Positions 1 through 6,763 are shown, counted from the first letter of the stretch. The stretch: 9,556 nucleotides of DNA from an uncultured Candidatus Nemicrothrix sp. (GCA_903827085.1 CAIKHC010000214.1:1-9556); one strand, 5' to 3'. The notes: generated by a model from the letters alone, not told the origin. A program made the numbers and translations.

Positions 1-198
1 CTTCCCCTTGCGGCCCGCCCCGCCTATGGCGTGATCGCTCCAGCAGCAGTTGGCTTGCTCCCGACCTGGATGCGCGAAGAACTGAAGCTTCCGCTTGTTC
101 CGGCGCTCGATCCTCTTATCGTCCAACCCGCTGCACGCGCGCTCATTCGGACCCTCACGTGGGCAATCGAAGGCGCGTTCGAGGCCGACGCCGCCTGA
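1..198 (+). CDS. C-terminal end of an MpaB/DUF2236-like oxygenase family protein (5' truncated)
   Basis: The window opens inside a reading frame (codons start at base 1) that runs 65 residues to a TGA at 196-198. The visible tail contains a run close to VGLLPTWMREELKLP, followed by a short helical Ala/Arg/Leu-rich end. A 'GLLP-x-W-x-R-E-x-L-x-LP' element near the C-terminus is what I recall from DUF2236 proteins, the heme-dependent MpaB / rubber-oxygenase-like family common in actinobacteria. The catalytic part lies outside the window, so function cannot be judged. The gene converges on the minus-strand SDR with only 28 bases between the stop codons. The family call rests on a short recalled motif, so confidence is moderate; that it is real coding sequence is more secure. 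Confidence 0.55.
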   Translation, partial: LPLAARPAYGVIAPAAVGLLPTWMREELKLPLVPALDPLIVQPAARALIRTLTWAIEGAFEADAA

Positions 199-226
199 TC
201 AGAATCAGTTGTGGGCGTGTGTTTGA

Positions 227-997
227 TTAGACGCCGTAACCGCCATCGATGTCGAGCATCTGACCAGTAATGAAGTCGGCTCGATCCGAAGCGAGAAAAC
301 ACACAGCTTCGGCAATGTCGACGGCGTCACCGAACTTGCGAAGCGGAATGTTGCGCATCGTGACTTCGAGAGCAGCGTCATCAAGATCGCCCGAAGCCAT
401 CAGCCGAGCAGCCATTCCGTCGGTAAGCATGCCTGGCCCCACGCAGTTCGCTCGAACTCCAAAGCGACCTTCTTCAGCGGCAAGAGCGCGCACGACAGCT
501 TCAACTGCGCCTTTTGTACCTGAAGACAGTCCGTCTCGAACCGGATAGCGACGCGTTGCTGCCGTCGTTACCGCCACGATGCTGCCGCCAACTTTGCGAA
601 GATGCTCAAGAGCAGGTTGAACGACATTGAAGAACGCAACCGCTTCACCTTCAATTTGCGCCCGGTACGCCGAAGGTTCGACCCGACTCAGGTGTATTTG
701 AGTGACGTGTGGCCCGGCAGCATGAACAAGCGTGTGGATTCCGCCGAACTCTGCGACTGCAGTAGACACGACTGACGCAGCGATCGACTCGTCGACCAAA
801 TCAGCAGGCATCGCCACGACTCGAACCTCGAGATCGGAAAGTTCGGAGATAATCGCATCGGCGGCGTCCCGGTTCGACCGGTAGGTGAAAAGCACGTCGC
901 TGCCGCGCTCGGCCAACATGCGCACGATCGCCGCGCCAATGCCGCCACTTCCACCTGTCACCACCGCCGCGCCAGTACGGCCTGCGAAATCGTTCAC
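227..997 (-). CDS. Short-chain dehydrogenase/reductase (SDR) family protein lacking the canonical catalytic Tyr
   Basis: A 256-residue protein of classical-SDR length with a Rossmann fold. The cofactor motif TGGSGGIG is at residues 14-21, with an acidic DL at 66-67, HAAG at 92-95 in place of NNAG/NAAG, the structural Asn at N124, a PG motif near 188-189 and a C-terminal 'ITGQMLDIDGG' signature typical of FabG-like enzymes. The active site is abnormal. The YxxxK motif reads S158-S159-G160-T161-K162, so the lysine is kept but Ser replaces Tyr. The catalytic Ser position (usually in an ISS motif) reads VTT at 143-145. The rest of the protein is intact, so this is not obviously a decayed gene. 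Cofactor binding is likely; standard alcohol/ketone chemistry is doubtful. The start is GTG at 995-997, preceded by GGGGAG (1003-1008) at a spacing of 5. It is transcribed divergently from the phosphatase gene. The substrate is unknown. Confidence 0.9.
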   Translation of the reverse strand: MNDFAGRTGAAVVTGGSGGIGAAIVRMLAERGSDVLFTYRSNRDAADAIISELSDLEVRVVAMPADLVDESIAASVVSTAVAEFGGIHTLVHAAGPHVTQIHLSRVEPSAYRAQIEGEAVAFFNVVQPALEHLRKVGGSIVAVTTAATRRYPVRDGLSSGTKGAVEAVVRALAAEEGRFGVRANCVGPGMLTDGMAARLMASGDLDDAALEVTMRNIPLRKFGDAVDIAEAVCFLASDRADFITGQMLDIDGGYGV

Positions 998-1027
998 GAG
1001 TGCTCCCCAGTTGAGACGTGCGGCAAC

Positions 1028-1055
1028 ACCGTACCTGTCAACACCCCTCGCTCAA
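1028..1055 (-). promoter_or_regulatory. Candidate promoter of the SDR gene
   Basis: On the minus strand TTGAGC (1055-1050) and TACGGT (1033-1028) are separated by 16 bases. They resemble a sigma70-type -35 and an actinobacterial TAnnnT -10. Transcription would start near 1021, giving a leader of about 24 bases that carries the GGGGAG ribosome binding site before the GTG at 997. A perfect TTGACA also occurs at 1041-1036, but no good -10 lies at the right distance from it. Read by eye; tentative. Confidence 0.35.
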
Positions 1056-1089
1056 CGCGTCGCCCATCTCTATGCGACAAACTCACGGC

Positions 1090-1599
1090 ATGAACCAATC
1101 TGAGGACGAGCCCCTCCGACTTTGTTTTGTCTGTCTTGGAAACATCTGCCGCTCTCCCACTGCCGAAGGCGTCATGCGTTCGCTCGTCGAAAACGCTGGG
1201 TTGTCCTCAGTCATTGAGGTTCACAGCGCTGGCACTGCTGGCTGGCACCGCGGTGAACTACCCGATGATCGAGCACGCGCGGAAGCCCGTCGCCGAGGAA
1301 TCGAACTGACATCAAAAGCCAGCACGTTTCACCCCGGCGATGCGTCGTTTTACGATCTTGTTCTGGCTATGGACCACGCGAATGAACGTGATCTACGCGA
1401 TCGCACTGAACCTGCACTTCATGACCGAATTATCCGCCTCCGCAAGTTTGATCCCGCCCTCACACCAACTGACCCGTGGGATGGCGACGTCCCCGACCCT
1501 TGGGCGGGTGGCGAGGATGGATTCATTGAGGTGTACGACCTCATCGAAGCAGCATGCCGTGGTCTTCTCGTTCACATTCAAGAGAATCAACTCCCTTGA
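1090..1599 (+). CDS. Low-molecular-weight protein tyrosine phosphatase
   Basis: A 169-residue cytoplasmic phosphatase of the LMW-PTP fold. The P-loop CLGNICRS (C15 to S22) gives the C-x5-R-S signature, with C15 as nucleophile and R21 binding phosphate. 'HSAGTAGW' at 45-52 is conserved in the family. The general-acid loop reads D-V-P-D-P-W, with D136-P137 as the catalytic Asp-Pro. Length is slightly above the usual 150-160. I chose ATG 1090 because it leaves only a short acidic N-terminus before the first strand. ATG 1072 and GTG 1018 are in frame, but none of the three has a clear ribosome binding site. Bacterial LMW-PTPs act on tyrosine kinases of capsule/exopolysaccharide export or on arginine phosphate; nothing here identifies the partner. 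The downstream GT-C-like membrane protein makes an envelope role conceivable. The family call is firm; the start is less so. Confidence 0.93.
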   Translation: MNQSEDEPLRLCFVCLGNICRSPTAEGVMRSLVENAGLSSVIEVHSAGTAGWHRGELPDDRARAEARRRGIELTSKASTFHPGDASFYDLVLAMDHANERDLRDRTEPALHDRIIRLRKFDPALTPTDPWDGDVPDPWAGGEDGFIEVYDLIEAACRGLLVHIQENQLP

Positions 1600-1631
1600 G
1601 TTGTCGCCCCCAACCCATGGGGCCTCAGCCG

Positions 1632-1637
1632 TAGTAT
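1632..1637 (+). promoter_or_regulatory. TAGTAT -10 element of a probable leaderless promoter
   Basis: TAGTAT fits the actinobacterial TAnnnT -10 consensus and ends 7 bases before the GTG start at 1645. That is the usual distance from a -10 element to the transcription start, so the mRNA would begin at or next to the start codon. No Shine-Dalgarno-like sequence is present. No clear -35 is visible. Confidence 0.5.
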
Positions 1638-1644
1638 CGACCGC

Positions 1645-3471
1645 GTGACGGCATCAGCCACAGAGACCGCGAATTGTTCCTCGCTCGATGTCTCCGAAGA
1701 CGACCAACAACCACCGATCGACCGCCGTCTGGTCATCATCGTTGCTGCGCTGATCGCCGTCATCCTTGGATTGCTGCTGTATCGACTCCTGACATCTGAG
1801 TGGTTGCCAATTGGCGACTACCGAACGCTTCAACTGCGCGTCGCCGACGTCGGTGGGTCGGAGACGCCCATCATCGGCGTTTACTCCAGATATCAGTGGA
1901 ACCATCCGGGCCCGTTACTTTTCTATGTCCTTGCGCTCCCCTACCGATTAAGTGGCTCGTCGCCTATCGGGCTTCTCATTGGCGCACTTCTCGTCAATCT
2001 TGGAGTCATCGCTTCAACACTTTGGATCGCAGCACGAGCCGGCAGGCGAACCTTCGTACTCGTCGGCTTCTTTCTCGCTCTGCTCTGCTTCGGAATGAAT
2101 CCCGCCGGTCTTGCCGATCCATGGAACCCGGAGTTCGTCATCCTCGCTGTGTTTGCGACAGCCGTCTCTTGCTGGCGCGCCGTCTTCGGCGATCGAGTCG
2201 CTGCAATAGCGCTCGTTCTGCTCGCCTCGTTTGCTGTGCAATGTCACGTCGGCAGCGCACTACCCGTCGCCCTACTCGTTGGCATTGGCGCACTCGCACT
2301 TGTCGTCCGCTCAGTTCGCGGAACCAACCGCTCTCACGACCGTCGAACAGCACTCATCGCTGCTGCTGTTGCCTTCGTGTGTTGGATTCCACCGATCATT
2401 GAGCAGTTCACGCAGTCGCCGGGCAATCTCCGACTGATCTATGGATTCCTTCGCAATCCGCCGCTCGAAACAACTGGGCTTGTAACCGGAGTTCAAATCA
2501 TGTTTCGGTTCCTCTCCATCCCAGGCAACTGGGTTCGGGGTGTGGAACCGTCACTCATCAACTCTGCGATCGATACATCCGGTTGGGCCATTCCTTGGGC
2601 GCTGATCGCATTAGGTGCAGCGAGCTGGTGGGCGTGGCGAAAGCACTGGCGAAATGAACTTGTGCTTTGCGGTATTGCTGGTGCGCTGGTTGTTTCCGGC
2701 GCAATTGCGGCCTCACGCATTGTGGGTGCACCGTCGCCGTACCTCCTGCGCTGGATGTGGGCGATCGCAGCGTTCGTATGGCTCGCAATTGCTGCCGTCG
2801 CGTTGCGACAGATTGCGCTCACCGCGTTCGGACGCCGCCACGCAACCAATCTGGTCGTTGTCGCAACAATTTTTGTATTGGTGGCAATGCTCATTCGCGG
2901 CGTCAACCTCACACCACTTCGACTCTCAGAGAGTTGGACTCGAGCAATCGCGGCATTAACGCCGCCAACCCTCGCAGCACTCGAAGGATTACCTGGTCCC
3001 ATTTTTCTTGTAGACGGCTATGGCTTGGATGGATCAGCAGGGCTCGACGTCCTCGCGCAAGCCGAAGAAGTGGGAATCGACGTGCGCCGTGGCCCAAGTT
3101 GGGCATACATCTACGGAGACAAGCGAACGATCGAACGTTCGCAAGCTGCATCAGAACTGCTCTTCCTCACTGATTCAGCGCGGCTCGAGATGCAAACCAA
3201 CCCCGACTACCGAGAAATCTTCAGCTACGACCCGCTGACACCAGATCAGCGCACCGAATTCAATGCGCTCGTCGCAAAATACGCTGCCTTCGATTCTCAA
3301 CCAGGCATGTCGACTCTCGACCAAGTTCGCGCCCAAGAGCAGCTCCTCCAAAAGTGGGCGAAAGCCGAACTCGCAGCGAAATCCCCGAGCGCAGATTTCA
3401 AGCGATACCTGAAATTGCTCCTCGATGGTCCGGTCGTTTCTGTGTTCGTCTCGAACGGACCGCCTCGCTAA
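1645..3471 (+). CDS. Multi-pass membrane protein, GT-C glycosyltransferase-like (uncharacterised)
   Basis: A 608-residue protein with a polar N-terminal tail (1-27), then about ten hydrophobic segments: roughly 28-49, 88-100, 107-129, 137-157, 162-178, 184-223 (probably two), 236-252, 313-331, 339-357, 370-388 and 402-418. A soluble C-terminal domain of about 185 residues (425-608) follows and would lie outside the membrane if the GT-C layout holds. The first loop carries an acidic GD-Y (57-59) and a Y-x-W-NHPGP element (83-90). The position and shape recall the acidic and HPP/HPG-type loops of GT39/ArnT-like lipid-linked sugar transferases. I know similar unannotated proteins in Acidimicrobiia only from general memory. 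If it is a transferase, the substrate is unknown. The start is GTG 1645, placed by the adjacent TAGTAT. It lies 45 bases after the phosphatase, probably with its own promoter. Being a membrane protein is secure; being a GT-C enzyme is inference. Confidence 0.8.
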   Translation: MTASATETANCSSLDVSEDDQQPPIDRRLVIIVAALIAVILGLLLYRLLTSEWLPIGDYRTLQLRVADVGGSETPIIGVYSRYQWNHPGPLLFYVLALPYRLSGSSPIGLLIGALLVNLGVIASTLWIAARAGRRTFVLVGFFLALLCFGMNPAGLADPWNPEFVILAVFATAVSCWRAVFGDRVAAIALVLLASFAVQCHVGSALPVALLVGIGALALVVRSVRGTNRSHDRRTALIAAAVAFVCWIPPIIEQFTQSPGNLRLIYGFLRNPPLETTGLVTGVQIMFRFLSIPGNWVRGVEPSLINSAIDTSGWAIPWALIALGAASWWAWRKHWRNELVLCGIAGALVVSGAIAASRIVGAPSPYLLRWMWAIAAFVWLAIAAVALRQIALTAFGRRHATNLVVVATIFVLVAMLIRGVNLTPLRLSESWTRAIAALTPPTLAALEGLPGPIFLVDGYGLDGSAGLDVLAQAEEVGIDVRRGPSWAYIYGDKRTIERSQAASELLFLTDSARLEMQTNPDYREIFSYDPLTPDQRTEFNALVAKYAAFDSQPGMSTLDQVRAQEQLLQKWAKAELAAKSPSADFKRYLKLLLDGPVVSVFVSNGPPR

Positions 3472-3514
3472 TTCAGAGCCCTCCGGGCACCAAAGCCTTC
3501 ATCAACAGCGGAAC

Positions 3515-3520
3515 TAGCAT
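3515..3520 (+). promoter_or_regulatory. TAGCAT -10 element, probable leaderless promoter of murT
   Basis: TAGCAT matches TAnnnT and ends 9 bases before the GTG start of murT at 3530. No ribosome binding site lies between them. It would drive the murT-gatD-membrane protein operon as a leaderless or nearly leaderless transcript. No -35 is evident. Confidence 0.45.
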
Positions 3521-3529
3521 CACCTTGTC

Positions 3530-4822
3530 GTGACCGCCGCTCCTGCCCCCTCCCCTGCATCTGGCCAAACAGCCAAGATGCGACCCCGAGCACGACTCGC
3601 AGTTCTTGTCGGACGCACCGTCGCTTGGGCATCGCGAGTAGTGCGCTTCGGAACCGGATCGGTCATTGGCGGCCGGGCGTCACTGCTCGTTGACCGAAAC
3701 CTTCTTGCGGAACTCACTGGCTCACGCGATGTCGCAATCGTCAGCGCAACCAACGGGAAAACCACGACAACGAAACTTCTCTCCGCTGCACTGAGCTCCC
3801 ACCAACGCGTGGTCTCAAATTGGCTTGGCGCCAACATGACTCCTGGGATCGTCGCCGCTCTCGCTTCAGCGAACTCGACAGATACGGCAGTTCTCGAAGT
3901 TGACGAGCGTTGGGTCGATTCGGTCCTTCGTGCCACAAACGCCAGCACCGTGGTGCTACTGAATCTGAGTCGTGATCAACTCGACCGGACTCAGGAAGTT
4001 CGCAAACTGGCCGAACAGTGGCGCGACGCGCTTACTGCGACTCCGCCACGCACAGTCATCGCAAATGCCGATGATCCCCTCGTGACATGGGCCGCTCTTG
4101 CCGCACCAAACGTCACATGGATCGCCACCGGACAGGAATGGACCTCCGATGCTGCGGGATGTCCTGCGTGTTCGGGCCGGATCGACTTCGTCGACACCGA
4201 GTGGGCCTGCACCTCGTGTGACCTCAAACGTCCCCGAGTCGATGTGTTTGTCGAAGACGACACCATTTCCATCGCCGGTCGCAGTTTTCGTTCACCATTG
4301 GCACTGCCCGGCCGGGTAAACCGCGTGAACGCTGCATTTGCACTTGCAGCATCCACAGCAATGGGCGCTGACCTCGATGCGGCATTCGACGCACTCGATG
4401 ACATCACTGAAGTTGCGGGCCGGTACCGCGTTGCCGATTTCAAAGGCACAAACATTCGCCTCCTTTTGGCCAAGAACCCCGCCGGCTGGCATGAAGCACT
4501 CGAACTTCTCGAGGGTCCATCAACACCCCTAGTTATTGCCATTAACGCCCGAATCGCCGATGGCCACGATCCTTCTTGGCTTTGGGATGTCGCCTATGAA
4601 CGCGTAGGCAATCGACTTGTGATCGCCATAGGCGAACGACGTCACGACCTGGCCGTGCGTTTCCGCTACGGAAACATCACTCATCGCATCGCGGACAGTC
4701 TCGAAGAGGCTCTCGAACTTGTTCGCCAGTCATCTGACTTCGACCCAGCCGTTCCCGTTGACGTCGCGTCGAATTACACAGCATTCCAAGATCACCTCGA
4801 AAAAGTTGGCGGCGTACTGTGA
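3530..4822 (+). CDS. murT: Lipid II isoglutaminyl synthase, Mur ligase-like subunit MurT
   Basis: MurT is the ATP-dependent half of the MurT-GatD complex, which amidates the alpha-carboxylate of D-Glu at stem position 2 of lipid II. The enzyme works at the inner face of the membrane with ammonia supplied by GatD. This 430-residue protein shows the N-terminal MurT start region (MRPRARLAVLVGR at 17-29 and GSVIGGR at 43-49). The ATP loop TNGKTTTTK is at 74-82 and EVDE at 123-126. A MurT-specific Cys4 ribbon follows (C211, C214, C227, C230). NRVNAAFA is at 264-271 and GRYR at 297-300. The C-terminal domain has LAKNPAGW (313-320) and DGHDPSWLWD (344-353), the region whose Asp is known in the Staphylococcus enzyme to complete the GatD active site. 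GTG 3530 is favoured by the adjacent TAGCAT; ATG 3578 is a reasonable alternative because homologues often begin near it. The stop overlaps gatD by 4 bases. Confidence 0.95.
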   Translation: MTAAPAPSPASGQTAKMRPRARLAVLVGRTVAWASRVVRFGTGSVIGGRASLLVDRNLLAELTGSRDVAIVSATNGKTTTTKLLSAALSSHQRVVSNWLGANMTPGIVAALASANSTDTAVLEVDERWVDSVLRATNASTVVLLNLSRDQLDRTQEVRKLAEQWRDALTATPPRTVIANADDPLVTWAALAAPNVTWIATGQEWTSDAAGCPACSGRIDFVDTEWACTSCDLKRPRVDVFVEDDTISIAGRSFRSPLALPGRVNRVNAAFALAASTAMGADLDAAFDALDDITEVAGRYRVADFKGTNIRLLLAKNPAGWHEALELLEGPSTPLVIAINARIADGHDPSWLWDVAYERVGNRLVIAIGERRHDLAVRFRYGNITHRIADSLEEALELVRQSSDFDPAVPVDVASNYTAFQDHLEKVGGVL

Positions 4823-5625
4823 CAAGTACTCCCGACCTCAACCGAACTGACTCTGCAGTTCGAATCGTTTCGCTCTATCCAGACCTTCTCGGCACCTACG
4901 GCGACGGGGGCAACGCGCTCGTTCTTTGCCGTCGTCTCGAATGGCGAGGGATTGCCGTAGAGCACATCACCGTCGATGCCGGAGCACCCGTTCCCGATTC
5001 CGCCGACCTCTACCTCGTTGGCGGCGGAGAAGACGGCCCGCAGGTGCAGGCCACCCGCGAACTTGAGCGCAGCCAAGGACTTCATCGAGCTGTCGACAAG
5101 GGAGCAGTTGTCCTCGCCATTTGCGCGGGCATGCAGATCCTTGGTCATCGATTTCCCGATGCAACCGGAACCAGCCGCAGTGGGCTTGGTTTGCTCGACT
5201 GTGAAACCGTCAGAGTCAACCGCCCTCGCGCCGTCGGTGAACTCCTCACCACCAACGCCCACCTCACAACTGCCCACGGGCTTGTCGAACTAGGTCCACT
5301 CACCGGGTTCGAAAACCACGCTGGTCGGACCATTCCCGGGTCCAACGCCGTGTCGCTCGCGTCTGTCGAAGTTGGCGAGGGCAACGGAGATGGCTCTGAA
5401 GGTGTGGTGACCGGAACGGTGGTTGGCACGTACCTGCACGGGCCGGCGCTTGCACGTAATCCCCGCCTCGCCGATGCCCTACTCGAATGGATTGTCGGAC
5501 CGGCAGCGATGACACCGCTTGACGACAGCGACGTCGACGCGCTTCGAGCTGAACGAATTCACGCAGCACGAGAGCACGAACTCGCTCCGCGTCGCTCATG
5601 GCGCGACATCCTGAGGCGATCATGA
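4819..5625 (+). CDS. gatD: Lipid II isoglutaminyl synthase, glutamine amidotransferase subunit GatD
   Basis: GatD is a class I (triad) glutaminase that releases ammonia from glutamine for MurT. The 268-residue protein has YPDLLGTYGDGGN (20-32), a characteristic GatD N-terminal motif, and LVGGGEDGPQ (66-75). The nucleophile elbow is AICAGMQILG with C102. GFENHAGRT (163-171) and GTYLHGPALARNP (203-215) follow, with H207 as the likely catalytic His. The third triad member comes from MurT in the characterised Staphylococcus complex, and GatD here has no obvious Glu after the His, as expected. The start is GTG 4819, inside the 4-base GTGA overlap with murT, which implies translational coupling and balanced subunit amounts. 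The last base pairs overlap the next gene (ATGA). The C-terminal tail beyond residue 230 is charged and Arg-rich. Confidence 0.95.
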   Translation: MTSTPDLNRTDSAVRIVSLYPDLLGTYGDGGNALVLCRRLEWRGIAVEHITVDAGAPVPDSADLYLVGGGEDGPQVQATRELERSQGLHRAVDKGAVVLAICAGMQILGHRFPDATGTSRSGLGLLDCETVRVNRPRAVGELLTTNAHLTTAHGLVELGPLTGFENHAGRTIPGSNAVSLASVEVGEGNGDGSEGVVTGTVVGTYLHGPALARNPRLADALLEWIVGPAAMTPLDDSDVDALRAERIHAAREHELAPRRSWRDILRRS

Positions 5626-6119
5626 CAACAGAACTCACCCGTCCCCAACGATCTTTGCGGTCAGTGACCCAGTCAGTGATTCTCACGTTTTCTCTTCTAC
5701 TTCTCGTTCTCGCAGATGTCCTCGCCTTCAATCAGTTCGCGACCCAATCGGCGACCGACGCGATTCTCCAAATCGTCGTGTTCGCTGTCGGCGGGGCTGG
5801 ACTCTTCGAGTTTCTCCGCCGGGTGTTGTGTTGCACCTCGGCTACCGGCCGCAGGTCGGCAATCGTCCCCGGGGTGCTGAGCGCTGCTGCATTCATCGCA
5901 TGGCGCCTGCATGCGCCCGTGGGCTGGCTCGTCATCATCACGATTGCCTCGGCCGCCTTCCTTGGCACCATCGCTGTTCGTTCTCTCTGGGGTCCCGAGA
6001 GCCGCAAGGTCTCGGAATCTGTCCAACTCCTGGGGCTGTTATGTCTCGCCCAAACAATCGTTCTTGTCTATGTCGCCGTCCTCGCCGCGGTCGACGCCAG
6101 TTCCGTGCTCTTCACTTGA
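5622..6119 (+). CDS. Small multi-pass membrane protein of unknown function, coupled to murT-gatD
   Basis: I do not recognise this 165-residue protein. It has about five hydrophobic segments (roughly 17-37, 46-66, 80-96, 100-120 and 134-156), short positively charged connections such as RR at 66-67 and GRR at 76-78, and a double cysteine at 70-71. There is no signal-peptide cleavage pattern and no recognisable catalytic motif. The ATG at 5622 overlaps the gatD TGA (ATGA), and GAGG (5613-5616) sits 5 bases upstream, so this start is preferred over an in-frame ATG at 5598 inside gatD. The overlap indicates it belongs to the murT-gatD operon. A role with lipid II amidation or in anchoring the complex is a guess from position alone. 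The end is followed by 85 non-coding bases before the peroxiredoxin. Confidence 0.85.
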   Translation: MTTELTRPQRSLRSVTQSVILTFSLLLLVLADVLAFNQFATQSATDAILQIVVFAVGGAGLFEFLRRVLCCTSATGRRSAIVPGVLSAAAFIAWRLHAPVGWLVIITIASAAFLGTIAVRSLWGPESRKVSESVQLLGLLCLAQTIVLVYVAVLAAVDASSVLFT

Positions 6120-6192
6120 GTCAGGCACAGGCCGACTCTCCATCAGGCGGTGCTACCGAGTTCTGAGTGGGCGCAAAATGGTCACGAACGCC

Positions 6193-6198
6193 TATCGT
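6193..6198 (+). promoter_or_regulatory. TATCGT -10 element, probable leaderless promoter of the peroxiredoxin gene
   Basis: TATCGT fits TAnnnT and ends 6 bases before ATG 6205, with no ribosome binding site between. The transcript would start at or within a base or two of the ATG. No good -35 is visible in the preceding 85-base gap. Confidence 0.45.
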
Positions 6199-6204
6199 GT
6201 CGCC

Positions 6205-6687
6205 ATGACACTCAACGTTGGAGACCCCATCCCTTCCGTCGATCTCTTCGTCATGGGCGCAGCCGGACCTGAAAAGGTCAACACCGCCGATGTCCTCGGA
6301 TCAGGAAAAGTTGTTCTATTCGCCGTGCCCGGAGCGTTCACGCCCGGCTGTTCGAAGGTTCACCTTCCTGGATTCGTCCAGCAGGCCAGCGAACTCACGG
6401 GCAAAGGCGTCGACCGCATCGCTTGTCTCTCCGTCAATGACGCGTTCGTCATGGGCGCATGGGGCGACGACCAGCAAGTTGGCGACGCAATCACCATGCT
6501 TGCCGATGGCAACGGCGAATTCACTCAAGCCATGGGCCTCGTCATGGACGGCACCGGTTTCGGGCTTGGTGTTCGATCAAAGCGTTACGCCGCGATCATC
6601 GAAGACGGCGTCATCACCAGTATCGACGTCGATGAAAACGGTGGCGTTGAAGTCAGTTCATGTTCTGCAGTGATCGGGCGCCTCTAA
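6205..6687 (+). CDS. Prx5-type peroxiredoxin (AhpC/TSA-redoxin family)
   Basis: A 160-residue thiol peroxidase that would reduce hydrogen peroxide and organic hydroperoxides in the cytoplasm. The signature PGAFTPGCSKVHLPGF (42-57) places the peroxidatic cysteine at C49, with T46 and P47 before it. SVNDAFVMGAW (76-86) and GVRSKRYAAII (122-132) are typical of the Prx5 subfamily, the latter supplying the active-site arginine (R124 or R127). C74 precedes the SVNDAF motif, and a further cysteine, C153, lies in the C-terminal SSCSAVIGRL. C153 could act as a resolving cysteine, as in atypical 2-Cys Prx5 enzymes, but this is inference. Length is normal. The frame stays open upstream to 5911, but the family N-terminus (MTLNVGDPIP) and the adjacent TATCGT both support ATG 6205. 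No fused glutaredoxin and no neighbouring reductase is seen. Confidence 0.95.
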   Translation: MTLNVGDPIPSVDLFVMGAAGPEKVNTADVLGSGKVVLFAVPGAFTPGCSKVHLPGFVQQASELTGKGVDRIACLSVNDAFVMGAWGDDQQVGDAITMLADGNGEFTQAMGLVMDGTGFGLGVRSKRYAAIIEDGVITSIDVDENGGVEVSSCSAVIGRL

Positions 6688-6700
6688 ACCCTTTCCTACC

Positions 6701-6763
6701 GCAAAACATCCTCGTCGTACTCACTCAGGTCTGGGCTCCACCCAGACCTGAGTTGCGTTTTGC
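6701..6763. terminator. Bidirectional terminator between convergent peroxiredoxin and flavoprotein genes
   Basis: A perfect 13-bp inverted repeat, ACTCAGGTCTGGG (6723-6735) and CCCAGACCTGAGT (6741-6753), encloses a 5-base loop. A second, outer pair, GCAAAAC (6701-6707) and GTTTTGC (6757-6763), nests around it, giving a TTTT run on the exit side in both directions. It lies between a plus-strand stop (6687) and a minus-strand stop (6764), exactly where a shared terminator is expected. The U tract is short and interrupted. Confidence 0.85.

Noticed and set aside
1800..2402. 200-codon plus-strand frame overlapping the GT-C-like gene
   Set aside because: The product is dominated by Arg, Ser and Cys and lies in another frame of a clearly coding region.
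2493..3002. 169-codon open frame on the minus strand inside the GT-C-like gene
   Set aside because: It is opposite a continuous membrane-protein frame with good helices. Its product is Ala/Arg/Thr-rich with no recognisable motif or ribosome binding site, as expected for a shadow frame.
3478..3488. Small hairpin GCCC-TCC-GGGC after the GT-C-like gene
   Set aside because: It has only four base pairs and no U tract, too weak to call a terminator.
3991..4542. 183-codon minus-strand open frame inside murT
   Set aside because: The murT frame shows all its motifs here, including the Cys4 ribbon. The antisense product is low-complexity Ser/Arg/Ala-rich sequence.
5911..6204. N-terminal extension of the peroxiredoxin frame back to 5911
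   Set aside because: It overlaps the end of the membrane-protein gene and is Ser/Arg/Pro-rich without domain character. The family's normal N-terminus begins at ATG 6205, directly behind a TATCGT.
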